Source: JAPPHA01 sp965221575 (GTDB lineage Bacteria; Pseudomonadota; Alphaproteobacteria; Rhodobacterales; Rhodobacteraceae). From it: a DNA stretch of 64,000 nt. A program made the position numbers and the translations under genes. Shown here in pieces: positions 1 to 8,478 of the stretch. Numbering within the stretch: position 1 is the first letter of the stretch; each line of letters opens with the position of its first letter. The notes under the pieces are model-generated. The model was not told the origin of the DNA. It was given only the letters and a program-made list of their open reading frames with translations, and searched no databases. Where the stretch lies: assembly GCA_965221575.1 (NCBI GenBank), contig CBDCSM010000012.1, forward strand, positions 62,001 to 126,000, written 5' to 3'.

Positions 1-261
1 ATCGACCGTTCTCCCTGCGGGACCGGAACATCGGCACGAATGGCGCAGTTGACGGCAGCCGGCGGGTTGAAGGTCGGTGACGAATTCGTTCATGAATCGA
101 TCATCGGATCCCTGTTCGTGGGGCGCGTGGAGAACGTGACCACTGTCGGGGATTACGAAGCCATCGTGCCATCGATTGGCGGTTGGGCACGTGTGACCGG
201 ATTTAACACGATTTTCATCGACGAGCGGGACCCGTATGCCCACGGATTCGTCGTGACGTGA
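1..261 (+). CDS. Proline racemase family enzyme, C-terminal part (5' end outside window)
   Basis: The reading frame is open from base 1 to the TGA at 259-261, so the gene starts before the window. The first visible residues include DRSPCGTGTSARMAQL, the signature around the second catalytic cysteine of the proline racemase / 4-hydroxyproline epimerase / trans-3-hydroxyproline dehydratase superfamily. A Cys rather than Thr at that position favours a racemase or epimerase over the dehydratase. The tail (GGWARVTGFNTIFIDERDP) matches the family C-terminus. These enzymes act in the cytoplasm on proline or hydroxyproline. The exact substrate cannot be decided from 86 residues. Confidence 0.88.
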   Translation: MDRSPCGTGTSARMAQLTAAGGLKVGDEFVHESIIGSLFVGRVENVTTVGDYEAIVPSIGGWARVTGFNTIFIDERDPYAHGFVVT

Positions 262-405
262 ACCAGGGTGCGAGAAAACCCGTGCCGATGTCTTGGCTCG
301 CGAGGACATGAAGAGCGTCACGCGCCGGTGGGTCGGGGTTGGTTCAGGCTTGCCGGTTAGGCTTGGGGAACGAACGTCTGGCCAAACGGGTTTCCCGAAA
401 TTCCG

Positions 406-909
406 ATGTTTCGGCTGACCCAGGAAGGCCCGGACGATCTTTGGGAGGTCGAGTACCTCCTGGACCTTGCGTTTGGACAGGGTCGCAGGTCGCTCAGTTC
501 TTACCGGCTTCGTGAAAATGTCGATCCGGTTCGGGATCTCAGTTTCGTTGCGCGGGAAGATGCCGGGTTCGTTTCAGGTTCGATTCGATACTGGCCAATC
601 ACCATTGGCAAGGAACGATTCGACGCTCTGCTTCTGGGGCCGATCGCCGTTCATCCGATCATGCAGGGAGAAGGACTCGGTTCGCTGCTCATCCGGCACA
701 GCCTGAGAGTCGCCGAGGAAAAGGGGTGGGAACGGGTCGTGCTGGTCGGCGACGAATCCTACTATGGCCGCTTCGGGTTCAGGAAGACTGGTTGCCTCGA
801 GTTTCCCGCCCCGACCGATCCTGCGAGGATTCTCGCTATGTCACTCGTAGCTGGATCGTTTGACGGAGTTTCGGGGACCGTGCGGGCGCCAAGACTTGTG
901 AGAAACTGA
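406..909 (+). CDS. GNAT family N-acetyltransferase
   Basis: This 167-residue protein has the acetyl-CoA binding signature of GNAT enzymes, LGPIAVHPIMQGEGLGSLLI, at residues 77-96, followed by the usual strand and YYGRFGFRK turn near residues 120-128. The length and the LGPIAV..QGEGLG pattern fit the YhbS-like branch, which acetylates small molecules or protein amines. The substrate cannot be read from the sequence. It stands alone, 144 bases after the racemase gene and followed by a long stretch without a gene. Confidence 0.85.
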   Translation: MFRLTQEGPDDLWEVEYLLDLAFGQGRRSLSSYRLRENVDPVRDLSFVAREDAGFVSGSIRYWPITIGKERFDALLLGPIAVHPIMQGEGLGSLLIRHSLRVAEEKGWERVVLVGDESYYGRFGFRKTGCLEFPAPTDPARILAMSLVAGSFDGVSGTVRAPRLVRN

Positions 910-1640
910 CCGGAGTTTTCCAGATTGTCGAAATGTTCTGGCCAGACCAGACTCAACTGATTCACAGGATTGTTCTCGCTGCCGAATGCGCGAAATGCCG
1001 GACAGCACCGGTCGATGGTGAGTTGCCTGCGATTCCGCGCGGCGTGCCGGTCAGGTGAGGCTTCCCGCGGTCCTTCATTAACCAACACTTTTGCCATGTG
1101 CCGTGCACGTGCTCTCGCGAGGGTGCGGGTGACGCGTCGGCGTCGGAGCGTGTGGCCGGGATGACCGAGCAAAACAAAGGTATTCGGAGTGCCCCGGTAC
1201 TCTATATTGCCGAAGGCAACACCTTCGTGACCGCCTTGCTAAGGGCGTGCGGGGCTTCACGGCGTCTGAGGAGCCCAGGGACGCACGTAAGCCTCCCACT
1301 TGCCGGGACTCTGGAGGGCTTCAATTCTCCCGGGCAATCGTGCCGGGGCCGCCGAAAAAAGGAGAATTTCTGAATCGATGACGAACCGATTGAAGTGGTC
1401 GGATTCAGCCATGGTACCGGTGATGCCGGCGAACAGGGGAACTGCAGGGAGCACCAGAATCGCAGGGGTCAAGTGGCAATCATTTTCATTTGATGGTTGG
1501 TGTTTGCCGCGTTGACGTGCCATGCGAACGGCCTTCAAGAGGCATTCCGAGCTGCGAGCTCAATGTGACTCGCAGAATTTGGCGGTTCCTCATTGATAAT
1601 CGCTGGTCATCCGGTCAGTCTCTTTCTTTGTTCCCCGTAA
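910..1640. other. Gene-poor stretch, no gene supported
   Basis: About 730 bases between the acetyltransferase and vapB. The open frames here are short, lie on both strands, and show no recognisable domain or ribosome binding site. I see no tRNA, no clear terminator and no clear IS end. Confidence 0.5.
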
Positions 1641-1660
1641 TGTGTATATTTGGTGTATGG
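1641..1660 (+). promoter_or_regulatory. Possible VapBC autoregulatory operator over the vapB start
   Basis: The bases TGTGTATATTTGGTGTATGG contain the near-repeat GTGTATA / GTGTATG, with a start-to-start spacing of 11 bases, and they run into the vapB ATG at 1657. VapBC complexes typically bind short repeats over their own promoter or start. The position and repeat are visible. The binding is inferred. Confidence 0.3.
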
Positions 1661-1860
1661 CTCGCACAAATATAGATATCGACGAAGAGGCCTGCACAAA
1701 AGTCATGCGTCGCTACTGCCTGAAGACAAAGCGCGACGCCGTCAATTTCGCGTTGCGCACAATGGCGGCAGAGCCGCTCAGCCTCGACGAGGCCCGCGGT
1801 CTGCGCGGAAGTGGCTGGGAAGGCGATCTCGAAGAGATGCGAACTGGCCGCACAGCGTGA
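1657..1860 (+). CDS. vapB: VapB-family antitoxin of a type II toxin-antitoxin pair
   Basis: The 67-residue product begins MARTNIDIDEEACTKVM and continues with a ribbon-helix-helix type segment (KTKRDAVNFALRTMA) typical of VapB proteins of the MT.IDID family. The C-terminal part (LRGSGWEGDLEEMR) is the usual toxin-wrapping tail containing a GWEGDL motif. I chose the ATG at 1657 over the upstream GTG at 1642 because family members start with M-(A/R)-T-N-I-D. The stop overlaps the GTG start of vapC, so the two are translationally coupled. It should neutralise VapC and repress the pair. Confidence 0.88.
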   Translation: MARTNIDIDEEACTKVMRRYCLKTKRDAVNFALRTMAAEPLSLDEARGLRGSGWEGDLEEMRTGRTA

Positions 1861-2264
1861 TACTGATCGACACGTCCGCATGGATCGAGTTTCTCCGCGG
1901 CACGGGTTCACCCGTATGTGATCGTGTCTGGAATGTACTTGGCGACGAAATTGCCGTTTGCGACGCCATTTGCATGGAAGTTCTTGCCGGTGCCGGGGAT
2001 GAGGAACATCTGCGCAATCTTCGCCGCCTGCTTGCGCGAGCAAGAACTGTTCCAACGGAACCGGGGGACTATGAGGAAGCTGCCGCCCTCTACCGGCTTT
2101 GCCGCCGCAGGGGAGATACCGTTCGCAAGTTGATCGACTGCCTCATTGCTGCGGTTGCGATACGCGTTGGCGCACCCGTGCTTCACTTCGACCGCGACTT
2201 TGATGTGCTGGCACGCCATACGGCTCTTCGCATTGACCGTCTCGGTAGCGCGGAAATTCATTGA
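1857..2264 (+). CDS. vapC: VapC-family PIN-domain ribonuclease toxin
   Basis: The 135-residue PIN domain begins with a GTG at 1857 that overlaps the vapB stop. The acidic metal-binding residues are all present: Asp5 in VILIDTSAW, the Glu in ICMEVLAG, the Asp in KLIDCLIAAVA and the Asp in HFDRDFDVLA. The length is normal for the family and no frameshift is seen, so the toxin looks intact. VapC proteins cleave tRNA or rRNA when the labile antitoxin is lost. The RNA target of this one is unknown. Confidence 0.9.
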   Translation: MILIDTSAWIEFLRGTGSPVCDRVWNVLGDEIAVCDAICMEVLAGAGDEEHLRNLRRLLARARTVPTEPGDYEEAAALYRLCRRRGDTVRKLIDCLIAAVAIRVGAPVLHFDRDFDVLARHTALRIDRLGSAEIH

Positions 2265-2338
2265 AGCCGGAATGACGCCGGATCGGCTATGCGAACCGTT
2301 CCGATGACAGCTTCTTCACTATGGATTGAATTACACAC

Positions 2339-2639
2339 ATGGCGGAAGTTCGACAGACCTCGTGTATTTGGCCGGCTCAATGGCCTGACGGACTGTCGTG
2401 CCGTCGCCTACATTGACGTACGTATCAAAAGGCTCGTCTTGGGCTACATGGGCGATGTCAAAGGCCTTGGCGATGGCGTCAGCGAACCGCGCATTCATCA
2501 TGGGCCGGGATATCGGGCCGACTTCACGCGCCGTGGCGAGCGCATCGTTCGGCTACTCTGCGATGGTGTCAAGAAGTGGCAGAACGTCGACATCGCCCAC
2601 GTGAAGCGATTGGCAAAGAAGATCAGGAATGACGGTTGA
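2339..2639 (+). pseudogene. RelE/ParE-like addiction-module toxin (HI1419 type), apparently frameshifted
   Basis: Residues from about 2364 to the stop read VFGRLNGLTDCRAVAYID, then GDVKGLGDGVSEPRIHHG, GPGYRADFTRRGE and RIVRLLCDG, which is the body of the HI1419-type RelE toxin family. The expected N-terminus (about MxEVRQTS) is present in another frame: ATG at 2339 reads MAEVRQTS up to 2362. Joining the two needs removal of one base, for example the T at 2363. The longer open frame from 2289 gives an N-terminus that does not resemble the family. I therefore call it a damaged gene, although a frameshift from sequencing error is possible. Confidence 0.65.
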
Positions 2640-3019
2640 ACCAAGTTTTGAGATCCTGCGGAGCGTCTCGGCACGCCTGAAGCACGGCAGGCCAATAGGA
2701 AGTCGCTTTCGAGGACGGCGACCCGGCCTTGATCGTGGCGGCAATTGACGACATTGGCCGTGCGCGGGGAATGACCGAGATCGCCACCTGCGCCGAAGTC
2801 AGCCGGGAGGTAATGTACAAATCTTGCCGCGTGGGTGGCAATCCGACCATGAGTACGCTGTCGCGGGTTGTGAAAGCTCTCGGCTACAGGGTCACCTTCG
2901 AGAGGGCCAAGGAGAAGACAGCCGGAGCCGCATGGGTTTCAGCGGCCTTCGACGCGATTGGCGCATTGCGCATGTCAGGCCATGAAATCGTTCCGAGGGG
3001 GAAAGACATTTTCGTTTAA
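2629..3019 (+). pseudogene. HI1420-type helix-turn-helix antitoxin, 5' part frameshifted
   Basis: The 3' half in frame with 3017-3019 is clear: FEDGDPALIVAAIDDIGRAR followed by GMTEIATCAEVSREVMYKSC and a GNPTMSTLSRVVKALGYRV segment, the XRE-like fold of the antitoxin that partners HI1419-type toxins. The 5' half is spread over other frames: ATG at 2629 reads MTVEPSFE, then DPAERLGTPEA in a second frame, and a TAG lies just before EVAFEDGDP in the third frame. At least two frameshifts are needed to restore it. The ATG overlaps the end of the toxin, the normal order for this pair. About 35 residues after KALGYRV exceed the usual family length. Confidence 0.65.
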
Positions 3020-3022
3020 ACC

Positions 3023-3670
3023 TCACAAAGCGTCGGGGAACTGAATTCGAAGCAGTTTCGCAAGTGCGGCACCGAGCCCGGCAGCCCCCTCGCTATCGAT
3101 ATGAAACCCGTCCGCCTCACTGCAAACCGCATGTTTTCCGCCATTCTCGTAACCGACGCCAAGTTCTGTCGCGACCTTTTCGATATGATCCGACAACTGT
3201 TGCGACTTTTCGTAACCACCCTCGAAAACGCACTCCCAGCCCCGAAGGTCGGAAAGAATCTCGGGCGGAGATACGAGGATGATATACGGAACCTCGGTAG
3301 ACGATCGAAAGGCGTCTTCCCAGATATCCTGGACCAGGGCCGCAAGCCCGAGGGCGATTTCCGAGGCGTTTTTCTGGAATCTTGCCTTGAGGTCATTGGT
3401 TCCGAGCATGATGATGATGGCATCGAGCGGTTTGTGGCTTTCGAGACAAGGCCGAAGATAGCGGCGGCCGTTCAGGTGGGTGCCTTCGACAGGATCGTCG
3501 CTGACCGTGGTACGGCCCGGCAGGCCCTCTTCAATGACGCGCCAGTCGGGCTCGAGCGCACGCTGTAGTACGCCGGGCCACCTGTCATTCCAGGCGTATC
3601 TTGAACCGGGGGGCTGTCCCGGTATTACGCCATAGGTGTTGGAGTCGCCAAAACAAAGTACTGAGCGCAT
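3023..3670 (-). CDS. SGNH/GDSL-family hydrolase (esterase/lipase type)
   Basis: Starting at the ATG at 3670, the protein begins MRSVLCFGDSNTYGVIPG, block I of the SGNH family with the nucleophilic Ser. Block II is EEGLPGRTT, block III is IIIMLGTNDLK with the oxyanion Asn, and block V is DGFHIDSEGAAGLG with the Asp-x-x-His pair. The length of 215 residues fits the family of small cytoplasmic arylesterases of the TesA/EstA type. There is no signal peptide with this start. An upstream in-frame start at 3793 adds 41 residues that do not look like the family. Its substrate, probably an ester, cannot be named. Confidence 0.87.
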   Translation of the reverse strand: MRSVLCFGDSNTYGVIPGQPPGSRYAWNDRWPGVLQRALEPDWRVIEEGLPGRTTVSDDPVEGTHLNGRRYLRPCLESHKPLDAIIIMLGTNDLKARFQKNASEIALGLAALVQDIWEDAFRSSTEVPYIILVSPPEILSDLRGWECVFEGGYEKSQQLSDHIEKVATELGVGYENGGKHAVCSEADGFHIDSEGAAGLGAALAKLLRIQFPDAL

Positions 3671-3894
3671 TCGGAGTTCTCTGATTCTACGATTGCCATG
3701 CCTTACTTCTTGCGCGGGTCTGGTTCCCTGGTCGGGCAAGTCATCCCCGTTTTCCGCGCATTCTCCAGACGGTGCCTTGAGTGATTCATCCATTCACGAC
3801 GTGAAGGACGTCCGGAAACATGTGCAAGCGGAAACCGAACGGAAGGTCGATGAAACCACGCCATTCCATCCAACCGGCTGTGCATACCGGCTGG

Positions 3895-4085
3895 TCTTTT
3901 GATTTGGTCACATGATACCTGTTTTCCCAAGTCGATCGGCCGTTTCGGTTGCCTTTTCCAGAAGAACGGCCGGGCATCGTTGGCGTTGCGATCGGTGTTG
4001 TTGGCCTCGACTGCTGCGATGCACGCCTACAGCGGGCTGAAGATCGGGAACCTTGGGCGGCGCCAAAGGCTGCCGCCAGGGAGAT
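3895..4085 (-). mobile_element. IS630-family transposase 3' fragment (decayed)
   Basis: On the minus strand this stretch reads CIAAVEANNTDRNANDARPF followed by FWKRQPKRPIDLGK. It matches the end of the intact IS630 transposase at 18.3-19.4 kb (CIAAIEGYIEHHNANDARPF, then RWSKKPEDLVEAW). The nucleotide match also reaches the outer end of that element (a TTTGATT block at 3898 against 18281). Only the last 50 or so codons and one end remain, with internal deletions and stops. It is a relic of a second, related copy. Confidence 0.7.
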
Positions 4086-4253
4086 CGCGCACTGACGCAA
4101 ATCCGCCAGACCGAAAAGAGATTGAATTGCCCTCCTGGGCCACGAGGATCGGGAAAATGTCGCATGTTCGCTCTCGCGGAGTCGGTCCCGGATTCAACGC
4201 AGGAGAAGCCCGCTTTGCAGGAATGCGTTTCGGTTGTTCTGTTGCCGCATTGA

Positions 4254-6500
4254 TCAGCGCTGCGTTTCCATCCACTCCGTGACGGCCGGGCGGACGGTTT
4301 GATCGCCTCGCACCCTCGCTTCGTGGATGACTTCGCTCAATTTGCCAAAGCTCAATCTCCGGATCAGGTGCTTGACGGGCCCGATCGAGGCAGGACGCAT
4401 CGACAGGCACCGGATCCCCATCGCCGCGATACATGCCGCCTCGACCGGGCGGCCGGCATCCTCACCACAAAAACTGACCGGGGTTCCGAGCGCGTTACAC
4501 CGTTCGGCTATCTGTTCAATGAAACTGAGAAAACTGACGTTCAGCGTATCGTACCGCCGGCGGACACGCTCGTTCTGGCGGTCTGCAGCGAAAAAGAACT
4601 GCTTCAGGTCATTTCCCCCGATCGAGATGAAGTCCGTCAGCTTGAAGAACCTGTCAGGCGCGAAGGCCAGGCTTGGAGTTTCCAGCATTGCCCCGACCTT
4701 GATGTCCGCCGGAACCTCGTGGCCGCGCGCCTTCTCCCTGCTGACCTCGTCCAGAACCAGCTGGCGTGCGTCCCGGTATTCCTCGAACTGGGCGATCATC
4801 GGAAACATCACCCTGAGCGGTCTGCCCTTCGCAGCCCTGATGAACGCCTGGATCTGCATGCGCATCACTCCCTTCCGTTCGAGCGAGATGCGTATCGCGC
4901 GCCAGCCCATGGCAGGATTGGGTTCGTCCGACGCATTCAGATAGGGGAGGATCTTGTCGGAACCTATGTCGACTGTCCGGAAGGTGACGGGCCGGCCTTG
5001 CGCCGAATCCATGATATGGCTGTAATGATCCGCGAGTTCCCCCCGCTTCGGCATTTCGTTCCGGATCAGGAACTGGAGTTCGGTCCGGAACAGTCCCACG
5101 CCCTCCGCACCCGACGGAATCAGGCTCGGAAGATCGGCCATCAATCCGGCATTCATCTGCATGGTTACGCGAATGCCGTCCCGGGACATCGCCGGAAGCG
5201 CCCGCAGTGCGGCGTATTCCTGCTGCGCCTCGGCCGCCATCGCGATCTTGTCATGAAATGCGCGTCGAACGGAATCCTCGGGGCGGAGATGGACCTGGCC
5301 CCGATCACCGTCGACCAGGATCACGTCCCCGTTTGCCGCTTCGCGGGTGATGTTCTCGGCGTGGAGCACCACCGGAGTTGCCCATGCCCGTGCAATGATC
5401 GTCGCGTGGGAACCCACCGATCCTTCCTCGAGGACGATCCCCCGAAGAGACTTTCCGTAGGTGAGGAGTTCTCCTGGTCCGATATTACGGGCGACAAGGA
5501 TCGCATCATCCGGCGCCGCCTCGGCCGAAGAGACTTCCTGGTGGGTCAGCATGCGCAATAGCTGGTTGGACAGGTCGTCAAGATCGTGCAGACGATCGCG
5601 CAAGTTGGGATCGGGCGCCCGCATCATCCTGATCCGGGTCGCCGACTGCTCCTTTTCCACCGCGACTTCGGCGGTGAGACCGCTGTCGATTCCCGCGATC
5701 AAACGGGAAACCCATCCGCGGGAGTTGGCAAACATCCGGTATGCTTCCATGACTTCACGCTGTTCGCCGCCGGCATCCTTCAGGTTCGTCGACAGGAGAT
5801 CGTCCACCGAAAGGCGCAAACGCTCGATCGCGTCCATGAGCCTGGCCTTTTCGGCTTCCGGGTCATCGGCTATCGGGTCCGAGATGACGATCTGGGGTTC
5901 GTGGCGGAAAACGACGCCTTCGGATGCGCCTTCCTGGCCGCAAATTCCCTGGATCATCAGGGGGTGCGCATGCGGCCTCGACATCGCAACGCCTTCGCCC
6001 GTGAACGCGCCGAGTTCCTGCATTTCGGCGATAACCATGGCGACGACTTCGAGCGCGTAGATTTCGTCGTCGGAATAGAGCCTGGACGTGGTGTCCTGGA
6101 CAACGAGAACGCCGAGCACTTCACCCAAACGCTGGATCGGAACGCCGAGAAACGCCCTGAGCGCCTCTTCCTCGGTTTCCGGCATGTAACGGAATCCCCG
6201 CTCTTCCGGTGCGTTTGCCGTGTTGAGTGGGCTTGCCTTGAGCGCGACGCGACCGACCAGCCCTTCTCCGAACCGAAGCCGTGACTTGTGAACGGCATCC
6301 GGGTTCAATCCCCTGGTTGCGCACAACTCGAGCGTATCACTGTCGCGACGCAGGTAGATCGAACATACGTCGGTCCCCATGCCGGTCGCGATCAGTTCCG
6401 CTATGTGATCAAGACGTTCCTGCCCGTCGCCGTCTTCGGCGAGCGTGCTCCGCAGGTTCTGCAGCAGGGTGCGGGAATCGGTGCGGCGGATTTCGACCAT
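4254..6500 (-). CDS. ptsP: Phosphoenolpyruvate-protein phosphotransferase PtsP (enzyme I of the nitrogen PTS)
   Basis: This 748-residue protein has an N-terminal GAF domain (about residues 15-165) followed by the enzyme I body. The phospho-accepting histidine is His365 in SVGSHATIIARAWATPVV. The PEP-binding barrel follows, with GLFRTELQFL, GSDKILPYLNASDEPNPAMG, GGNDLKQFFFAADRQN and FCGEDAGRP. The GAF domain and length distinguish it from the sugar-PTS enzyme I. It would transfer phosphate from PEP to NPr and then to EIIA-Ntr, a regulatory relay linked to nitrogen and potassium status. It lies 9 bases downstream of lysC on the same strand, a common alphaproteobacterial arrangement that suggests one transcript. 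Confidence 0.96.
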   Translation of the reverse strand: MVEIRRTDSRTLLQNLRSTLAEDGDGQERLDHIAELIATGMGTDVCSIYLRRDSDTLELCATRGLNPDAVHKSRLRFGEGLVGRVALKASPLNTANAPEERGFRYMPETEEEALRAFLGVPIQRLGEVLGVLVVQDTTSRLYSDDEIYALEVVAMVIAEMQELGAFTGEGVAMSRPHAHPLMIQGICGQEGASEGVVFRHEPQIVISDPIADDPEAEKARLMDAIERLRLSVDDLLSTNLKDAGGEQREVMEAYRMFANSRGWVSRLIAGIDSGLTAEVAVEKEQSATRIRMMRAPDPNLRDRLHDLDDLSNQLLRMLTHQEVSSAEAAPDDAILVARNIGPGELLTYGKSLRGIVLEEGSVGSHATIIARAWATPVVLHAENITREAANGDVILVDGDRGQVHLRPEDSVRRAFHDKIAMAAEAQQEYAALRALPAMSRDGIRVTMQMNAGLMADLPSLIPSGAEGVGLFRTELQFLIRNEMPKRGELADHYSHIMDSAQGRPVTFRTVDIGSDKILPYLNASDEPNPAMGWRAIRISLERKGVMRMQIQAFIRAAKGRPLRVMFPMIAQFEEYRDARQLVLDEVSREKARGHEVPADIKVGAMLETPSLAFAPDRFFKLTDFISIGGNDLKQFFFAADRQNERVRRRYDTLNVSFLSFIEQIAERCNALGTPVSFCGEDAGRPVEAACIAAMGIRCLSMRPASIGPVKHLIRRLSFGKLSEVIHEARVRGDQTVRPAVTEWMETQR

Positions 6501-6509
6501 CAGCGTTCT

Positions 6510-7751
6510 CTATGCTGCGGCTTCGAGTTCAAACGCGTCGTGAAGCGAACGAACCGCCAGTTCCATGTACTTTCGGTCGACCAGTACCGAAATCTTGATT
6601 TCGGAAGTGGCGATGACCTTGATGTTGACGCCTTCCCGCGCAAGGGCCGAGAACATCCGCCCGGCGACCCCGGCGTATGATCGCATCCCGATCCCGACGA
6701 CCGATACCTTGGCGACTTCCCGGTCGGTCAGCAATGCCCGATAATTGAGATCGCCCCGTTTCCTGACGTCCGACAACGCCGACTCGGCGGTCGCCACCTG
6801 GTCTGTCGGGCAGGAGAACGTGATATCCGTGCGCCCCTCCTCGGAGATGTTCTGCACGATCATGTCGACGTTGACGCCGGCCTCGGCCAGGGAGCCGAAG
6901 ACGATGGCCGCAATGCCGGGCCGGTCCGCGACGGAGACGATCGTGAGTTTCGCCTCGTCGCGCGAACAGGCAATTCCGTTAACCACGTTGCGTTCCATGA
7001 TTCCCTCCTCGTCACAGACGATCGTACCTTCCGCCGCAGCCGAATCCTCTCCGAAACTGCTCAAAACGCGGATAGGGACCTTGTACCGCATGGCCAGTTC
7101 AACGGACCGGGTCTGCAGGACCTTGGCGCCGAGAGACGCGAGCTCGAGCATTTCCTCGTACGAGATCCTGTCAAGCTTGCGCGCCTTCCCGACGATCCTC
7201 GGATCGGCCGTGTAGATTCCGTCGACATCCGTATAAATGTCGCAACGGACGGCATCGAAGGCAACTGCGAATGCGACCGCCGACGTGTCGGAACCGCCCC
7301 GGCCGAGCGTCGTGACCCGGCCTTCCGGCGAAATTCCCTGGAATCCCGCGACAACCGCAACCTTCATGCCCGCATCGAAACGGTCGCGGAGATTGCGGGT
7401 TTCGATGGCGTCGATCCGCGCCGCGCCATGGGCCGAGTTCGTCCTGACCGGGACCTGCCAGCCCAGCCAGCTCCGCGCCGGCACGTTCATCTCTTGCAGC
7501 ATGAGCGCCATGAGGCCGGATGTCACGACCTCACCGGCCGAGGTTACGGTGTCGTATTCCCGCGCATCGTAGAATTGCGAGGTTTTCGTGACCAGGTCGA
7601 CGAGCTCATTGGTCTGTCCCCCCATCGCGGACACGATGGCGATCACGTCATTCCCGCGCTCGACCTCTTCCTTGATCCTCGACGCCGCGCGGTTGATGTG
7701 ATCGACATCCGCGACCGATGTCCCGCCGAATTTTGTTACGAGGCATGGCAT
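6510..7751 (-). CDS. lysC: Aspartate kinase (aspartokinase)
   Basis: The 413-residue protein starts MPCLVTKFGGTSVADVDHI with the kinase KFGGTS motif and continues with FQGISPEGRVTTLGRGGSDT and VDGIYTADPRIVGKARKL, both typical of aspartokinases. Two ACT domains follow (about residues 265-410: RPGIAAIVFGSLAEAGVNVD and the second around VSVVGIGMRSYAGVAGR), the usual site for feedback by lysine and threonine. It phosphorylates L-aspartate in the first step to diaminopimelate, lysine, threonine and methionine. Diaminopimelate feeds the MurE encoded later in this window. Confidence 0.97.
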   Translation of the reverse strand: MPCLVTKFGGTSVADVDHINRAASRIKEEVERGNDVIAIVSAMGGQTNELVDLVTKTSQFYDAREYDTVTSAGEVVTSGLMALMLQEMNVPARSWLGWQVPVRTNSAHGAARIDAIETRNLRDRFDAGMKVAVVAGFQGISPEGRVTTLGRGGSDTSAVAFAVAFDAVRCDIYTDVDGIYTADPRIVGKARKLDRISYEEMLELASLGAKVLQTRSVELAMRYKVPIRVLSSFGEDSAAAEGTIVCDEEGIMERNVVNGIACSRDEAKLTIVSVADRPGIAAIVFGSLAEAGVNVDMIVQNISEEGRTDITFSCPTDQVATAESALSDVRKRGDLNYRALLTDREVAKVSVVGIGMRSYAGVAGRMFSALAREGVNIKVIATSEIKISVLVDRKYMELAVRSLHDAFELEAAA

Positions 7752-7944
7752 GCGGAAATCCGTTTGATTGGTTGCTTGATCTGGGGGTGGCCTGGAAGGT
7801 GGTTTCTCTGCCGCGAATACGGTGCGGGACTCTCGATCCGGGACATCCCGGCTATTGCATCATCCGGTCTCGCTCCGGCCTGCCGACGAATGGGGTGGTC
7901 CGTTCACCAATGCGCGTCATTCCCGGGTCCGAACGGGTCGCCGT

Positions 7945-8385
7945 TCAATTGACCCTTTCGCGGGGCCACGGCAACGGCAGAACCGGAATCCCGTCCTCTG
8001 CGAGCGACCGCGCCTCTTCGGGTTGCGCCTTGCCGTAGATCGATCGTTCCGGAGCGTCCCCGTCGTGGATTGCGCGAGCCTCCTCGGCAAACCGTGTCCC
8101 GACATTCTCGGCATTAGTTTCGACGAACTTCCTGAGGTCCCGGACCTTCTGCTCAAATGCAGAAGCCGGCTTGGAAAGGGGTTGCGTCGCCTTGTCGGCG
8201 GGCGGTGCCGACGGAGACTTGGGCGCCATGACCTTTGGTGCCATGATCGCCTTTTCGACATTGGGAGTCCCGCAAACGGAACAGGTGACAAGCCCAGAAT
8301 CCCGGAGACGGTCAAACGCCTTTGCCGACTCGAACCAGCTGTCGAACTCGTGCCCGTCATCGCATTTCATGGTGTAGAGGATCAT
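7945..8385 (-). CDS. DUF1178 family protein
   Basis: This 146-residue protein begins MILYTMKCDDGHEFDSWFES and has a second cysteine pair in TCSVCGTPNVEKAIMAPKVM. The two Cys-containing blocks suggest a zinc ribbon. The C-terminal half (VGTRFAEEARAIHDGDAPER, then EDGIPVLPLPW) is the conserved tail of the DUF1178 family, common in Alphaproteobacteria and of unknown function. It lies 193 bases upstream of lysC on the same strand, with no obvious functional link. Confidence 0.9.
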   Translation of the reverse strand: MILYTMKCDDGHEFDSWFESAKAFDRLRDSGLVTCSVCGTPNVEKAIMAPKVMAPKSPSAPPADKATQPLSKPASAFEQKVRDLRKFVETNAENVGTRFAEEARAIHDGDAPERSIYGKAQPEEARSLAEDGIPVLPLPWPRERVN

Positions 8386-8478
8386 GGCAAGTCTCTTCCC
8401 CGGGAACTCCGCCCGGATGCGAACGTGACTGATTATATCGTGAACGACCGAATCCGAAAGGCCCCGTAACCCTTTTAT

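Noticed and set aside
4299..5561. 420-codon plus-strand open frame opposite ptsP
   Set aside because: It is antisense to the clear PtsP frame, has no domain and reflects high GC third positions.
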